From positions 185,869-249,868 of the forward strand of contig NZ_JACEZS010000004.1 in assembly GCF_014042365.1 (NCBI RefSeq): a DNA stretch of 64,000 nt, in the 5' to 3' direction. Each line of letters opens with the position of its first letter. Position 1 is the first letter of the stretch. Source of the stretch: Rugamonas fusca (GTDB taxonomy: Bacteria; Pseudomonadota; Gammaproteobacteria; Burkholderiales; Burkholderiaceae_D). Below, piece by piece: positions 32,524 through 41,416 of the stretch. A model generated the notes under the pieces. The model was not told the origin of the DNA and ran no database searches. It worked only from the letters and a program-made list of their open reading frames with translations. Position numbers and translations under genes: made by a program.

Positions 32524-34904
32524 ACGATCACGCCATCCGCCTGTCAGAAATGGCCGGGCAGGGCGCGGCCACCGCCAGCGTCGCCGCCACGGCCAGCCTG
32601 CGGCAAGGGGTGAGCGACGTGCTGCGGCTGGCGGCCGTGGGCGAGCGCGAGGCGGCGCTGGCCGCGCTGGACGCGCTGTTCGGCTTGCGCGGCAGGTTCC
32701 ATGCCTATCCGCTGCTGCTGGACATGGCCACCGGGCGCCAGAGCTGGCGCCAGTGCGGCGCCCTGTGGCTGGAGGGGGCGACGGTGCTGCCGTCCACCAT
32801 GCAAGCCAATTTCGACGACGCCATCGCACTATGCCGCCAGTTCCTCGGTCTGCCCGCGCCCTGCATCCTGCTGCAATGCCGGCCCGAGACGCGCGACCTG
32901 CACCTGACGATGGAAAGCTTCCCCGGCCTGGCCGTGATGCGGCTGTCCACGCTGTCGCCCGGTTATCCGGACGATATGCGCGCCGTGCAGTTCCACGAAG
33001 TGGCGCACTGCTTCCTCACCTGCGGCGTGCGCTTGCTGGACGAGGGACTGGCCCACTTATTCGCGGCCCGCTACGCCGGCGCCACGCTGCCGGAGGCGGA
33101 CCTGGCGCTGCTGCCGCCCGTGCGCGCGCTGCTCAGCCGCAGCGCCGACAACATGTTTGGCGAGAGCGCCGACAGCGAGCTGCGCGTCTACCAGTCGGCC
33201 TGCCGCGTCGGCGCCGACCTGGTGGCGGCCATTCATGCGCAGGGCGGCGCGGAGCATATCGTGCGCCTGTTCGCCGCCGTGGTCCGCGCCACGTCCGATG
33301 CGCAGATCGTGCGGCTGGTCGAACAAGCGTGCGGACGGCAGTTCCCGGTGCCGGAACGGCGCGGTGGCCCCAGTTCGGCCCACAGCGCGTTGATCGACAG
33401 CGCACGCCAGGCCGTGTTCACTGCGTGGAGCAACAAGCAGCCAGCCGACACGGACCAGGCGATCGCCGCGCTGGACGCCGAGGACATCTACGGCGAACCG
33501 GCCCTGCTCGACAGCCTGCTGGGTACATTGATCAACCGGGCGCTGTTGCAGGTCAATTTCGCCGAGGCGCCCGGCGCGGCCCAGCTGGCGCGGCTGGACC
33601 AGTTGCTGGCCGCTGCCGCCGACTGCCTGCCGCAAGGGCGCTTGTGGCTGTGGCGTGGCACGCGCGCGATCCTGGCCATCCTGCTGGCGCGGCCCAATAT
33701 CATCAAGGTGGCGGCAGCCGGCCAGCAGGCGCTGGAATGTTTCGGCAAGGCCGTGCAGCTGATCCCGGACGATCCCGACCTGCTGGTGCAGCACGCCTCG
33801 CTGCTGCTGCATGCGCCGGCGGCCTACGGTGGCGACCGTGACCTCGGGGTGAGCAAGCTGCGGCAGGCGATGCGCAATCCCGTCTATCGTGAGCATGCGC
33901 GCCAGGTGTTGCTGGAATACGGCATTGAAACGCCGGCGCAGGAGGCCGCCGCGCCGGCGCCCGCCGCCTTGCCCAGCGAGGCCGCTGCCGCGCAGGCGCC
34001 GGTAATGCTGGAAATGCGCGACGTGTCGCTGCGTCTTTCGTCGGTCTTCACGCTGCGCCCCGGTCCACTGGCGGTGCGGCGCGGCGAGCGGGTGGCCTTC
34101 ATCGGTCGCAACGGCAGCGGCAAGTCGATGCTGATGGAAGCGTTGCTGGGCTTGCGCCAGCCGGAGCAAGGCAATATCGCCCTGCATCTGGGCGATCCGC
34201 GCGTGCCCGCCACGCGCCAGCGCATCGGCGGCCTGCTGCAAGGGTATGACATGCCGGGCCAGACGCGGGTGAGCGAGATGATGGCGCTGCACCAGGCCAT
34301 GTACCAGCGCACTGCGCCGGAAGTGACGCGCGCGCTGGGGCTGGCCGAATTGCGCGACCGTTATTGGCAGCAGCTCTCGCGCGGGCAGAAGCAGCGCCTG
34401 ATGCTGTGGATGGCGCTGGCCCATGTACCGGAACTGGCGATCCTTGACGAACCATCGCTGGGGCTGGACGAATGGTTCGCCCGTTCGTTGCGCGAGCTGC
34501 TGGCCAGCCTGCCGTTGACGTTGCTGATGATCTCCCACGCGCCGGCCGACCTGCAGGGCATGGACCGGGTCTGCTGCATGGATGACGGCCGCATCGTGGC
34601 CGAAGGGCGGCTCGACGTGCTGATGGCGCATCGCCTGGGGCACTACAAGGGCGTGCTGCGCCAGCCGTTGACGGACGAGGCGCTGCAGGCGCTGCAAGCC
34701 TTGCCCGGCCTCGTGCGCGCGCCCGCGCAGCGCGAGGGCGGGTGGGAACTGTTCGGCCGCGAGGGCTTCGACCAGGACTTCCGCCGCTACATCGACCAGC
34801 AGCGCATCACCTCGTTCAGCCTGGAGCCCGTGTCGGTGGAAGACTTCCTGGCCGACGTGACGCAGGCGCCCGCGCCGGACAACCAACCTGTTTCGCCACC
34901 ATGA
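32520..34904 (+). CDS. HExxH metallopeptidase-like domain fused to ABC ATPase
   Basis: A 794-residue fusion. The N-terminal half carries FHEVAHCF (HExxH at residues 159-163) followed by LLDEGLAHLF (Glu175), the zinc-binding and third-ligand pattern of gluzincin peptidases, with an unusually short spacer (11 residues). A helical, TPR-like stretch (about 400-470) and an Ala/Pro-rich linker lead to an ABC ATPase: Walker A GRNGSGKS (529-536), signature LSRGQKQR (619-626), Walker B LAILDEPSLG, H-loop His673. I infer that the first half removes the leader while the second drives export by the permease encoded downstream (ATGA overlap). I know of no described protein with this order. Confidence 0.85.
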   Translation: MNDHAIRLSEMAGQGAATASVAATASLRQGVSDVLRLAAVGEREAALAALDALFGLRGRFHAYPLLLDMATGRQSWRQCGALWLEGATVLPSTMQANFDDAIALCRQFLGLPAPCILLQCRPETRDLHLTMESFPGLAVMRLSTLSPGYPDDMRAVQFHEVAHCFLTCGVRLLDEGLAHLFAARYAGATLPEADLALLPPVRALLSRSADNMFGESADSELRVYQSACRVGADLVAAIHAQGGAEHIVRLFAAVVRATSDAQIVRLVEQACGRQFPVPERRGGPSSAHSALIDSARQAVFTAWSNKQPADTDQAIAALDAEDIYGEPALLDSLLGTLINRALLQVNFAEAPGAAQLARLDQLLAAAADCLPQGRLWLWRGTRAILAILLARPNIIKVAAAGQQALECFGKAVQLIPDDPDLLVQHASLLLHAPAAYGGDRDLGVSKLRQAMRNPVYREHARQVLLEYGIETPAQEAAAPAPAALPSEAAAAQAPVMLEMRDVSLRLSSVFTLRPGPLAVRRGERVAFIGRNGSGKSMLMEALLGLRQPEQGNIALHLGDPRVPATRQRIGGLLQGYDMPGQTRVSEMMALHQAMYQRTAPEVTRALGLAELRDRYWQQLSRGQKQRLMLWMALAHVPELAILDEPSLGLDEWFARSLRELLASLPLTLLMISHAPADLQGMDRVCCMDDGRIVAEGRLDVLMAHRLGHYKGVLRQPLTDEALQALQALPGLVRAPAQREGGWELFGREGFDQDFRRYIDQQRITSFSLEPVSVEDFLADVTQAPAPDNQPVSPP

Positions 34905-36007
34905 AAATACTGATGCACCTTGTGCGCGCCGACCTGGCCATGTTCCTGCGTGGGCGGCTGGCGCTGTTCTGGACCTTCGCGTTTCCGCTGCTGATGCTGG
35001 TGATGCAGATGGCGCTGTTCGGCAACGACGTCAAGCTGGGCCCCGTGTCGCTGGCCGTGGTCGACCAGGACCACAGCGAGGAAAGCCGCGCCTACACGCG
35101 CCATTTGCGGGCCGGCCTGCGCCAGCAGCACAGCGTGGAGTTCAACCTGCTGCCGGAATCCGACCCGCACGCCGACTTCGTGCTGACCATTCCATCGGGC
35201 TTCGCTGCCAACGCGGCGGCGGGCCGCAGCACGCAATTCGCGCTCAGCGGCGGGCAGGGTGGCGGCGCGGCCTACGACGCGGCCTACGGCATGTTGCGCG
35301 GTTATAGCGACGCCTACAACCTGAACGGCTTGCAGGCCGCACCGCGCGTCGCGCTGCCGCCGCCACCCCAACCGCGGCAGGGCGAGGGGACGCTCGATTA
35401 CCGGCTGTTCCTCGTCACGGGACTGGCCGGCATGGTGATCCTGTCCACCAGCCTGATGGGCTTCGCCGCGCCGCTGGTGGCCGCGCGCGAAGGCGGCATG
35501 TTCCGCATGTACCAGCTGTTCCCCATGCCGACCGGGGTGGTGGTGGCGGCATGGTGCGTGTCCCGGCTCGTCATCATGCTGGCGGCCAGCCTCGTGATGT
35601 TCTTCGCCGCCTGGGCCATCTACGGCGTCCATATCACTTCCGGCGCCATGCAGGTCGCCGCCGCCGCCGGCGTACTGGCGTTGGGCGCGGCGGCCTTCCT
35701 GGCCCTGGGCCTGTTGATCGCGGCGCTCACCAACAGCGTGACGGCGGCCACCATGCTGTGCAACCTGCTGTATTTCCCGCTGCTTTTCTCCGGCAACCTG
35801 ATGGTGCCGGTGGGCGGCTTGCCCAAGCTGCTGCGCGATGCGCTGGATTGGATGCCGCTCAACGCCATGATGGCCAGCGTACGGCGCGGCCTGACGGGCG
35901 CCATGGCATGGAACACGGAAGCCTATAGCCTGGTGCTGCTGTCTGTGATGCTGGGCGCTTGCCTGGCATTGTCGGCACGCCGGTTCACCTGGATGCCGCG
36001 CGCCTGA
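34901..36007 (+). CDS. ABC-2 type transporter permease
   Basis: A 368-residue ABC-2 permease: one N-terminal helix (LRGRLALFWTFAFPLLMLVM), a large periplasmic loop (about residues 45-165), then five to six helices with the family segment LLYFPLLFSGNLMVPVGGLP. It has the layout of DrrB/YhhJ-like exporters of drugs and peptides. Its ATG overlaps the stop of the peptidase-ATPase gene, so the ATPase domain there is its energy source. It likely moves the modified peptide across the inner membrane. Confidence 0.92.
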   Translation: MKILMHLVRADLAMFLRGRLALFWTFAFPLLMLVMQMALFGNDVKLGPVSLAVVDQDHSEESRAYTRHLRAGLRQQHSVEFNLLPESDPHADFVLTIPSGFAANAAAGRSTQFALSGGQGGGAAYDAAYGMLRGYSDAYNLNGLQAAPRVALPPPPQPRQGEGTLDYRLFLVTGLAGMVILSTSLMGFAAPLVAAREGGMFRMYQLFPMPTGVVVAAWCVSRLVIMLAASLVMFFAAWAIYGVHITSGAMQVAAAAGVLALGAAAFLALGLLIAALTNSVTAATMLCNLLYFPLLFSGNLMVPVGGLPKLLRDALDWMPLNAMMASVRRGLTGAMAWNTEAYSLVLLSVMLGACLALSARRFTWMPRA

Positions 36008-36035
36008 CGCCGGCAACCGCAAGAGGATGGAATTG

Positions 36036-36551
36036 ATGCAGCAGTCTCAAATGAAGCCCGTACAACCTGCCACCACGGCCAGCGGCCGGCGCCGGCGCTT
36101 GCTCGCCGGCGCATTGTGCGCCGCCGCTGGGGCGGGCGTGTTGATGGCCTTGCAGTTCGGACGCGCACCAGTGGCCCAGGCCGCGAAGGCAGGTGCGGCG
36201 GCGGATCTGGCCGTTCATCTGACGGGCGTGGCCGGCAACGCGGGGCAGGTCCTGGCCGCCTTGTGCGACCGGGACGGCTTCCTGAAACGGTGCGCCCATA
36301 TGGTGGCCATGCCGGCGGCACCGTCGATGACGTTGCGGTTCAAGCACATCGTCCCCGGCCGATACGCCGTGATGCTGTTCCATGACGAGAACGAGAACGG
36401 CCTGTTCGACAAATCCCCCAATGGCATGCCGCTGGAAGGCTATGGCTTCTCGCGTAATGCGCGCGGCAAGTACGGGCCGCCTTCGTTCGACGATGCGGCC
36501 ATCGAGCTGAAGCCGGGTGCGATCTCGATCGACGTTGAACTGACATATTGA
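36036..36551 (+). CDS. DUF2141 periplasmic protein
   Basis: A 171-residue protein with an N-terminal basic region and hydrophobic anchor or signal (residues 20-45), then a DUF2141 domain: GQVLAALCDRDGFLKRC, VPGRYAVMLFHDENENGLFD and PLEGYGFSRNARGKYGPPSF. DUF2141 is a beta-sandwich family of unknown function, often exported. ATG 36036 is preferred because AAGAGGA lies 8 bases upstream; an ATG at 36027 would sit on top of that site. A role in holding or guiding the product in the periplasm is possible but unproven. Confidence 0.85.
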   Translation: MQQSQMKPVQPATTASGRRRRLLAGALCAAAGAGVLMALQFGRAPVAQAAKAGAAADLAVHLTGVAGNAGQVLAALCDRDGFLKRCAHMVAMPAAPSMTLRFKHIVPGRYAVMLFHDENENGLFDKSPNGMPLEGYGFSRNARGKYGPPSFDDAAIELKPGAISIDVELTY

Positions 36552-36561
36552 AAGGCGGCGC

Positions 36562-37236
36562 ATGACAGCTATCGTGGAAGTGGATGCCGTTTGCCGGCAC
36601 TTTCAGCGCGGCGGCGAGCGGATTGTGGCGCTTGACGCCGTATCGTTTCGCATCGACCAGCCTAGCGTGACGGCCATCGCCGGCCCGTCGGGCAGCGGCA
36701 AAAGCACGCTGCTGGCCATGCTGGCGCGCTTCGACCAGCCCGACAGCGGCACCGTGTCGGTGGGCGGTGAGCGGTTGGACCGCATCGCCGAAGCGCAGCT
36801 GGACCAGTACCGCAACCGCCGGCTGGGTTTCGTGTTCCAGCAATTTAACCTGGTGCCTTCCCTGACGGCGCAGGAAAACGTGGAACTGGCGCTGGCCATG
36901 CACAAATTGCCGGCGGCCGAGCGACGGCGCCGTGCGGCCGCAGCGCTGGAGCAGGTGGAGATGGGCCACCGGCTGCACCATGCGCCGGCCGAGTTGTCTG
37001 GCGGCCAGCAGCAGCGCGTGGCCATCGCGCGGGCGTTGGTGAACCAGCCCAGTCTCGTGATCGCCGATGAACCGACCGGCAACCTCGATGGCAAGACGGC
37101 CCAGCAACTGCTGGAGCTGATCGCCCGTCTGCAACACGAGATGGCCACCACCTTCGTCATCGCCACCCACGACCAGCGGGTGATGGACATGGCGCAGCGC
37201 GTGATTCATCTGGCCGATGGCAGGCTGGCCGCATGA
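36562..37236 (+). CDS. MacB/LolD-type ABC ATPase
   Basis: A 224-residue ABC ATPase with Walker A GPSGSGKST, Q-loop FVFQQFNLVPSLTAQENVELAL, signature LSGGQQQRVAIARAL, Walker B LVIADEPTGNLDG and H-loop ATHD. This is the LolD/MacB/FtsE type that drives mechanotransmission, not direct membrane passage. The ATG follows AAAGG by 7 bases. It overlaps the permease gene by 4 bases (ATGA at 37233-37236). It is the second ATPase of the cluster. Confidence 0.95.
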   Translation: MTAIVEVDAVCRHFQRGGERIVALDAVSFRIDQPSVTAIAGPSGSGKSTLLAMLARFDQPDSGTVSVGGERLDRIAEAQLDQYRNRRLGFVFQQFNLVPSLTAQENVELALAMHKLPAAERRRRAAAALEQVEMGHRLHHAPAELSGGQQQRVAIARALVNQPSLVIADEPTGNLDGKTAQQLLELIARLQHEMATTFVIATHDQRVMDMAQRVIHLADGRLAA

Positions 37237-38468
37237 TGCAATGGCTGATGCTCGCGCTGCGCAACGTGCGGCGCAATGGACGGCGCGCGCTGCTGCTGTC
37301 CGGGACCATCGCCGTTGGCACGCTGGCGCTGGTGCTGTTCGTGTCCTACATCGCCGCGTCGCTGGACGGCCTGCGCGAGAGCACCATCCGTGGTGGGCTG
37401 GGACATGCGCAACTGGCCAGCGCCGGCCAGTTCGACGGCTACGCGGACCAGCAGTTGCAGTTCGGGCTGGAGCGCGGCCGGCTGGAACAGCTGGAGGCGC
37501 TGCTGGCGCGCCAGGAACAGGTACGCCGGGTGGTGCCACGGCTGCAGTTCAGCGGGCTGGTGTCGAACGGGCCGCGCACGCTCAATTTCGAAGGGACGGG
37601 TGTGATCCCCGAGCGCGAGCGCCAGGCGTTTGGCGCCTTCCAGACCTTGTCGGCCGGCGCGCCGCTACGCGGCGGGGCGGAAGGACGTTACCAGGTATTG
37701 CTGGGCAAGGAGATGGCGCGCCGGCTGTCGGTGCGGCCCGGCCAGTCCGTCACGCTGATGACGAGCACCGTCAACGGCAGCATCAACGCCATCGACGTCG
37801 ATGTGGCGGGGCTGGTGGCGACTGGCGTGCCGCAGACGGATTTGTACCTGCTGCAGCTGCCGCTGGAGACGGCGCAGGAACTGCTGCGCACGGATAAGGT
37901 GTCCAGCGTCGCCGTGCTGTACCGGGACACGAATCGGGCCGACGCCATGTCGGCACAGCTGCGCGCATTGCTGGCGCGGGATGGCCGGATCGAATTGCGC
38001 AGCTGGCAGCAGCTGGCGCCCTTGTATGCTCAGGTGCTGGCCCTGTATGGCAACCAGTTTGCCGTGTTCGGCGTGGTGATCTGCATCGTCGTGTTCCTGG
38101 GCGTGGCGGCGATGACGCTCACCACGATCTACGAGCGCGCTAAGGAGATCGGCACCATGCGCGCCATGGGCATTCCCCATGCGATGGTGCGGCGGCTGTT
38201 TGTGCTGGAGGGCTTGCTGCAAGGCGTCGCGGGGGCGTGCGCGGGCGCGCTGGCCGCGTATGGCACCACGCTGCTGATCAATGCGGCCCATGTGGAACTG
38301 GCGCCGCCACCGGGGCGTAACGTGGGCGTGCTGCTGCAATTGCTGTGGGTGCCCGAGTACAGCGCAGCCATCGTTTGCGTGCTGCCGCTGGTGGCGATGG
38401 CGGCCGCGTGGTTCGTCAGCCGGCGCATCGGCCGCATGCCCATCCTGGCCTCCCTTTCCCTGCAGTGA
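37233..38468 (+). CDS. MacB/FtsX-type ABC permease
   Basis: A 411-residue permease with one N-terminal helix (ALLLSGTIAVGTLALVLFVS), a large periplasmic domain (about residues 50-265) and three C-terminal helices containing the FtsX motif TTIYERAKEIGTMRAMG. This is the four-helix MacB/LolC layout, where the ATPase moves the periplasmic domain to push substrates on towards an outer-membrane partner or to extract lipoproteins. It pairs with the ATPase encoded upstream. LolA-like and barrel genes follow directly. Confidence 0.94.
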   Translation: MMQWLMLALRNVRRNGRRALLLSGTIAVGTLALVLFVSYIAASLDGLRESTIRGGLGHAQLASAGQFDGYADQQLQFGLERGRLEQLEALLARQEQVRRVVPRLQFSGLVSNGPRTLNFEGTGVIPERERQAFGAFQTLSAGAPLRGGAEGRYQVLLGKEMARRLSVRPGQSVTLMTSTVNGSINAIDVDVAGLVATGVPQTDLYLLQLPLETAQELLRTDKVSSVAVLYRDTNRADAMSAQLRALLARDGRIELRSWQQLAPLYAQVLALYGNQFAVFGVVICIVVFLGVAAMTLTTIYERAKEIGTMRAMGIPHAMVRRLFVLEGLLQGVAGACAGALAAYGTTLLINAAHVELAPPPGRNVGVLLQLLWVPEYSAAIVCVLPLVAMAAAWFVSRRIGRMPILASLSLQ

Positions 38469-38488
38469 ACGACTTTATGTGATTGACC

Positions 38489-39217
38489 ATGATGCGTGGT
38501 GCATTGCGCTGCTTGTTGTTGGCGGGTGTGCTGGCCGCGTCGCCCGCGTTCTCCGCCACCCCATCGGCGCAGGAGATTTTGCGTCAGGTGGACCATTACC
38601 GCCTGCCGCTGGACAGTTTCGAAGCCGCCGTGCGCATTGTCCCCGTCCAGGGCGGCAAGGAGCAGGAGCCGGGCACCTACGTGGTGCGCGGCGCCAATCG
38701 CAATCAGGCGCTGGTGGAAGCGACCAGCGTGGATCAGCGCGGCGAGAAGTTCCTCACCACGGACGGCGGCATCTTCTTCTACGCGCCGCGCACGCGCCGG
38801 GCGATCCGCTTGACGCCGTTGCAGACCTTGCGCGGCAAGGCGTCCATCGGCGACCTGGCGCGCATCAGCTTCGCCAACGATTACGATGCCACGCTCGCCG
38901 AGACGCCGCCCGGCTGCGCGGCCGATTGCCTGGCGCTTGATCTCCGCAGCAGGAACGAGGCGGCCACCTACACCCGCATCACGCTGCTGGTGGGACGGCA
39001 GCATGGCCAATACGTGCCGTTGAAGGCCATGCTGCATGTGGCCAGCGGCAAGCTGCTGAAGGTGGCCGTGTTCGACGCCGCCAGCGGCGGCCTGCCGCCA
39101 ACCACACGTTACCTTGATCCGCAATTGCCGGACGACGAAACGCGGGTGGTGTATGAAAAGATCCGCAGCGTGGCATTCCCGGCCAACACCTTCAATCCAC
39201 GCAGCCTGGAACAATGA
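38489..39217 (+). CDS. LolA-like outer-membrane lipoprotein-sorting protein
   Basis: A 242-residue secreted protein with a signal peptide (LLLAGVLAASPAFSA) and a LolA-like beta-barrel body (PF17131 type) with SAQEILRQVDHYRLPLDSFEA and the late segment PDDETRVVYEKIRSVAFP. Such proteins are often encoded beside MacB-like permeases and are thought to carry hydrophobic cargo through the periplasm. ATG 38489 is followed by a second ATG. It overlaps the next gene by 4 bases (ATGA at 39214-39217). Confidence 0.87.
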   Translation: MMRGALRCLLLAGVLAASPAFSATPSAQEILRQVDHYRLPLDSFEAAVRIVPVQGGKEQEPGTYVVRGANRNQALVEATSVDQRGEKFLTTDGGIFFYAPRTRRAIRLTPLQTLRGKASIGDLARISFANDYDATLAETPPGCAADCLALDLRSRNEAATYTRITLLVGRQHGQYVPLKAMLHVASGKLLKVAVFDAASGGLPPTTRYLDPQLPDDETRVVYEKIRSVAFPANTFNPRSLEQ

Positions 39218-40461
39218 GCGTGCGGCTGCCGGTAGTGATAGCGGGCGTGCTGCTATGCGGCGGCGCGCATGCCGACGAGGGGGCGGATTGGGTCGGAGGT
39301 TTTGTCCTGGGCGGCCAGGAGGCGGTGCACTTGCAAACGACGCCGCTCAACATCGACAATTTTCTCGGCATCCCCGCCCGCAAGACAACGCTTGCCGCAT
39401 TGTTGGAAGGGCGCTGCCACGACATCACGTGGCGTGCCCGCGTCGAACTCCGCCACACCGATATCGATGGCGATCACACCGGCTTCACGGCGACCGTGCA
39501 GGAAGTGAACCGCGTGTTCGCGTTGTCGCCGGGTGTAACGCTTTCGGCGGGCAAGCGGCTGTATGCGCTCGATCCCGGGTTCGTCAATCAGCCGCTGGGG
39601 TTCCTGCAAAAGCGCACCGACTTGAGCGATCCGCTCGACACGCTGGGCCAATCCGAAGGCTTGCCGATGGTGGTGTTGAGCTGGACGGGCGCGCGGGCCA
39701 ACGCGGCCGCCATCTACAGCAAGGACGCGCGGCGCCATGCGGATGGCTACAACCGTGGCGTGGAGCAGGCCATCATCAAGCTGGGATACGAGTTTGACCA
39801 ACTGAGCGCCAGCCTGCTGCTGCGCCGCGCCAATGGCGAATCGCGCGGGGCGGGCATGGCGCTGAGCGGAGCCGCGGGAGACAGCTTGTCATGGTATGGA
39901 TCGGCCTACACGGCGCTGGGCACACAGCGTCCGATCCTCCCATCCTTGCTGACGCCGGCCGTTGACGGCGATGCCGGCCCCGGTCCCTGGCGGGCTGACG
40001 ATGGCCGACGCTACACGCGCGCCACGGTTGGCATGACCTGGGCATTTGACCCGCTGCCCAAGCTGCAATTGGAGTATGCGTACGATGGCCGGGGCCTGTC
40101 CGATGGCCAATATGGTGCCATGCAGGCGCTCATCGCGCGCAATGGGGAGATGCCACTGCCGGATGCGGCCCGCAAGGGCATGCAGGCGCAGGTCGCCCAA
40201 ATGTTAACCAGCCAGGGCGCGCGACGGCGCTACCTGAGCGTGTCGCTGGCGCAGACGGTGGGCGGCTGGGAGTTTGGCGGCGGCATCTATGTGGGCCAGG
40301 ACGATCGCAGCAAGGTCTGGCATGGGACGGCTGACTACCGTTATTCGAGCCGCCTTACGTTGATGTTGTCCGCCTTGCGCCAGAACGGTGCAGCCAAGTC
40401 GGAACGGGCGTTGTCGCCGCTGGGCGGCAGAGTCGCCGCGCGTTTGCGCTGGGCATTTTGA
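39214..40461 (+). CDS. Probable outer-membrane beta-barrel protein
   Basis: A 415-residue protein with a signal peptide (cleaved near GGAHA) and a body of alternating short strands ending in a terminal Phe (RVAARLRWAF), as expected for an outer-membrane barrel. Strand-like segments such as VSLAQTVGGWEFGGGIYVG and RLTLMLSALRQNG recur to the end. I cannot place it in a named family. As the last gene of the operon, coupled to the LolA-like gene, it may form the exit channel or a docking site for the exported peptide. Confidence 0.78.
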   Translation: MSVRLPVVIAGVLLCGGAHADEGADWVGGFVLGGQEAVHLQTTPLNIDNFLGIPARKTTLAALLEGRCHDITWRARVELRHTDIDGDHTGFTATVQEVNRVFALSPGVTLSAGKRLYALDPGFVNQPLGFLQKRTDLSDPLDTLGQSEGLPMVVLSWTGARANAAAIYSKDARRHADGYNRGVEQAIIKLGYEFDQLSASLLLRRANGESRGAGMALSGAAGDSLSWYGSAYTALGTQRPILPSLLTPAVDGDAGPGPWRADDGRRYTRATVGMTWAFDPLPKLQLEYAYDGRGLSDGQYGAMQALIARNGEMPLPDAARKGMQAQVAQMLTSQGARRRYLSVSLAQTVGGWEFGGGIYVGQDDRSKVWHGTADYRYSSRLTLMLSALRQNGAAKSERALSPLGGRVAARLRWAF

Positions 40462-40810
40462 GGTCGCTCGCGTATCGGCGAATCGGTGTTCGAATCGGTG
40501 TCAGGTCTGTCATTTGGACACGCGGGCATTCCCCTTGAGGTTCATCAATCGATGACGAACTCTCACATGGTAAGCAACTCCTGGCGTGTCTATTTCAACG
40601 ATCGAAGAGGCGCGTATTGAGAAAACTCAAAGAGTCTTATCGACTGTCCGAATGACAGACCTGACACCGGTAGTGACGCTGGCGGTGGCGTTTGGCGCCG
40701 CCTGGATGCAGTTGGCGCCGCAGTATCCGCATTTTGTCGCTTCGGCTCCTTTGGACGACGTGGACGGGGCATAGTGGTATCACTTCTTCAACAAACCAAC
40801 GGAGTCCACC
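40462..40810 (+). other. 349-base gap after the RiPP operon
   Basis: No gene is supported here. A 62-codon open frame (GTG 40586 to 40774) has no ribosome site and no recognisable protein pattern. No strong terminator hairpin is evident for the long operon that ends at 40461. Confidence 0.4.
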
Positions 40811-41320
40811 ATGTTGCAGCAAATCGTCAGCCACACCCCACTGTATGTCTGGTTCATCCTGGCTTTCCTGATCTCGCGCGGCATGGCCGCCAGCGCTGAC
40901 CGTGACGTGACCATGCGTAACCTGGTCATCATCCCCGCCGTGATGCTGGTGCTGTCCTGGCTCGATATCAACAACAAATTCGGCTTCGACGGCCTGGTGG
41001 CCGCCGGCTGGGGGATCGGTGCGCTGATCGGCGCCGGCCTCGTATGGCGCAATTTTGACAGCGGCAGCATCTCCTATTCTGCGGCCAGCGGCGCGATCCG
41101 CCTGCGCGGCAGCTGGCTGCCGCTGGCGCTGATGATGGCCATCTTCTGCACCAAGTACGCAGTGGCCGTGCTGTTGGCGGTGCTGCCCGCTGCCCGCGAG
41201 AACTCGCTGTTCGTGGTGGCCGTGTGCATCGTGTTCGGTATGTTCAACGGCGCCTTCCTTGGCCGCCTGGCTTGCCAGATGGCCGTCTGCCAGCGTGCCA
41301 TCGGCACGGTGCGGGCTTGA
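40811..41320 (+). CDS. Conserved membrane protein, DUF6622-like
   Basis: A 169-residue integral membrane protein with five hydrophobic segments (starting LQQIVSHTPLYVWFILAFLI), which resembles the DUF6622 family of small membrane proteins seen in Burkholderiales. No functional motif is visible. The ATG at 40811 has AACGGAG upstream. It appears to be a single-gene unit followed by a hairpin. Confidence 0.75.
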   Translation: MLQQIVSHTPLYVWFILAFLISRGMAASADRDVTMRNLVIIPAVMLVLSWLDINNKFGFDGLVAAGWGIGALIGAGLVWRNFDSGSISYSAASGAIRLRGSWLPLALMMAIFCTKYAVAVLLAVLPAARENSLFVVAVCIVFGMFNGAFLGRLACQMAVCQRAIGTVRA

Positions 41321-41338
41321 GCGGGACGGGCGATGCCG

Positions 41339-41371
41339 GCCCGGTGGTGATGCAGGTTGTCGCCACCGGGC
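41339..41371 (+). terminator. Hairpin between two membrane protein genes
   Basis: GCCCGGTGG and its exact complement CCACCGGGC flank a 15-base loop, 18 bases after the upstream stop. No T run follows, so termination is inferred from position only. Confidence 0.4.
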
Positions 41372-41416
41372 AGAGGTTCTACAATCGGCCCCATCGATTT
41401 TTCAGATAGGGCAGTC

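Noticed and set aside
33057..34886. 609-codon open frame opposite the peptidase-ABC fusion
   Set aside because: Mirror frame; the plus strand has Walker A, signature, Walker B and HExxH.
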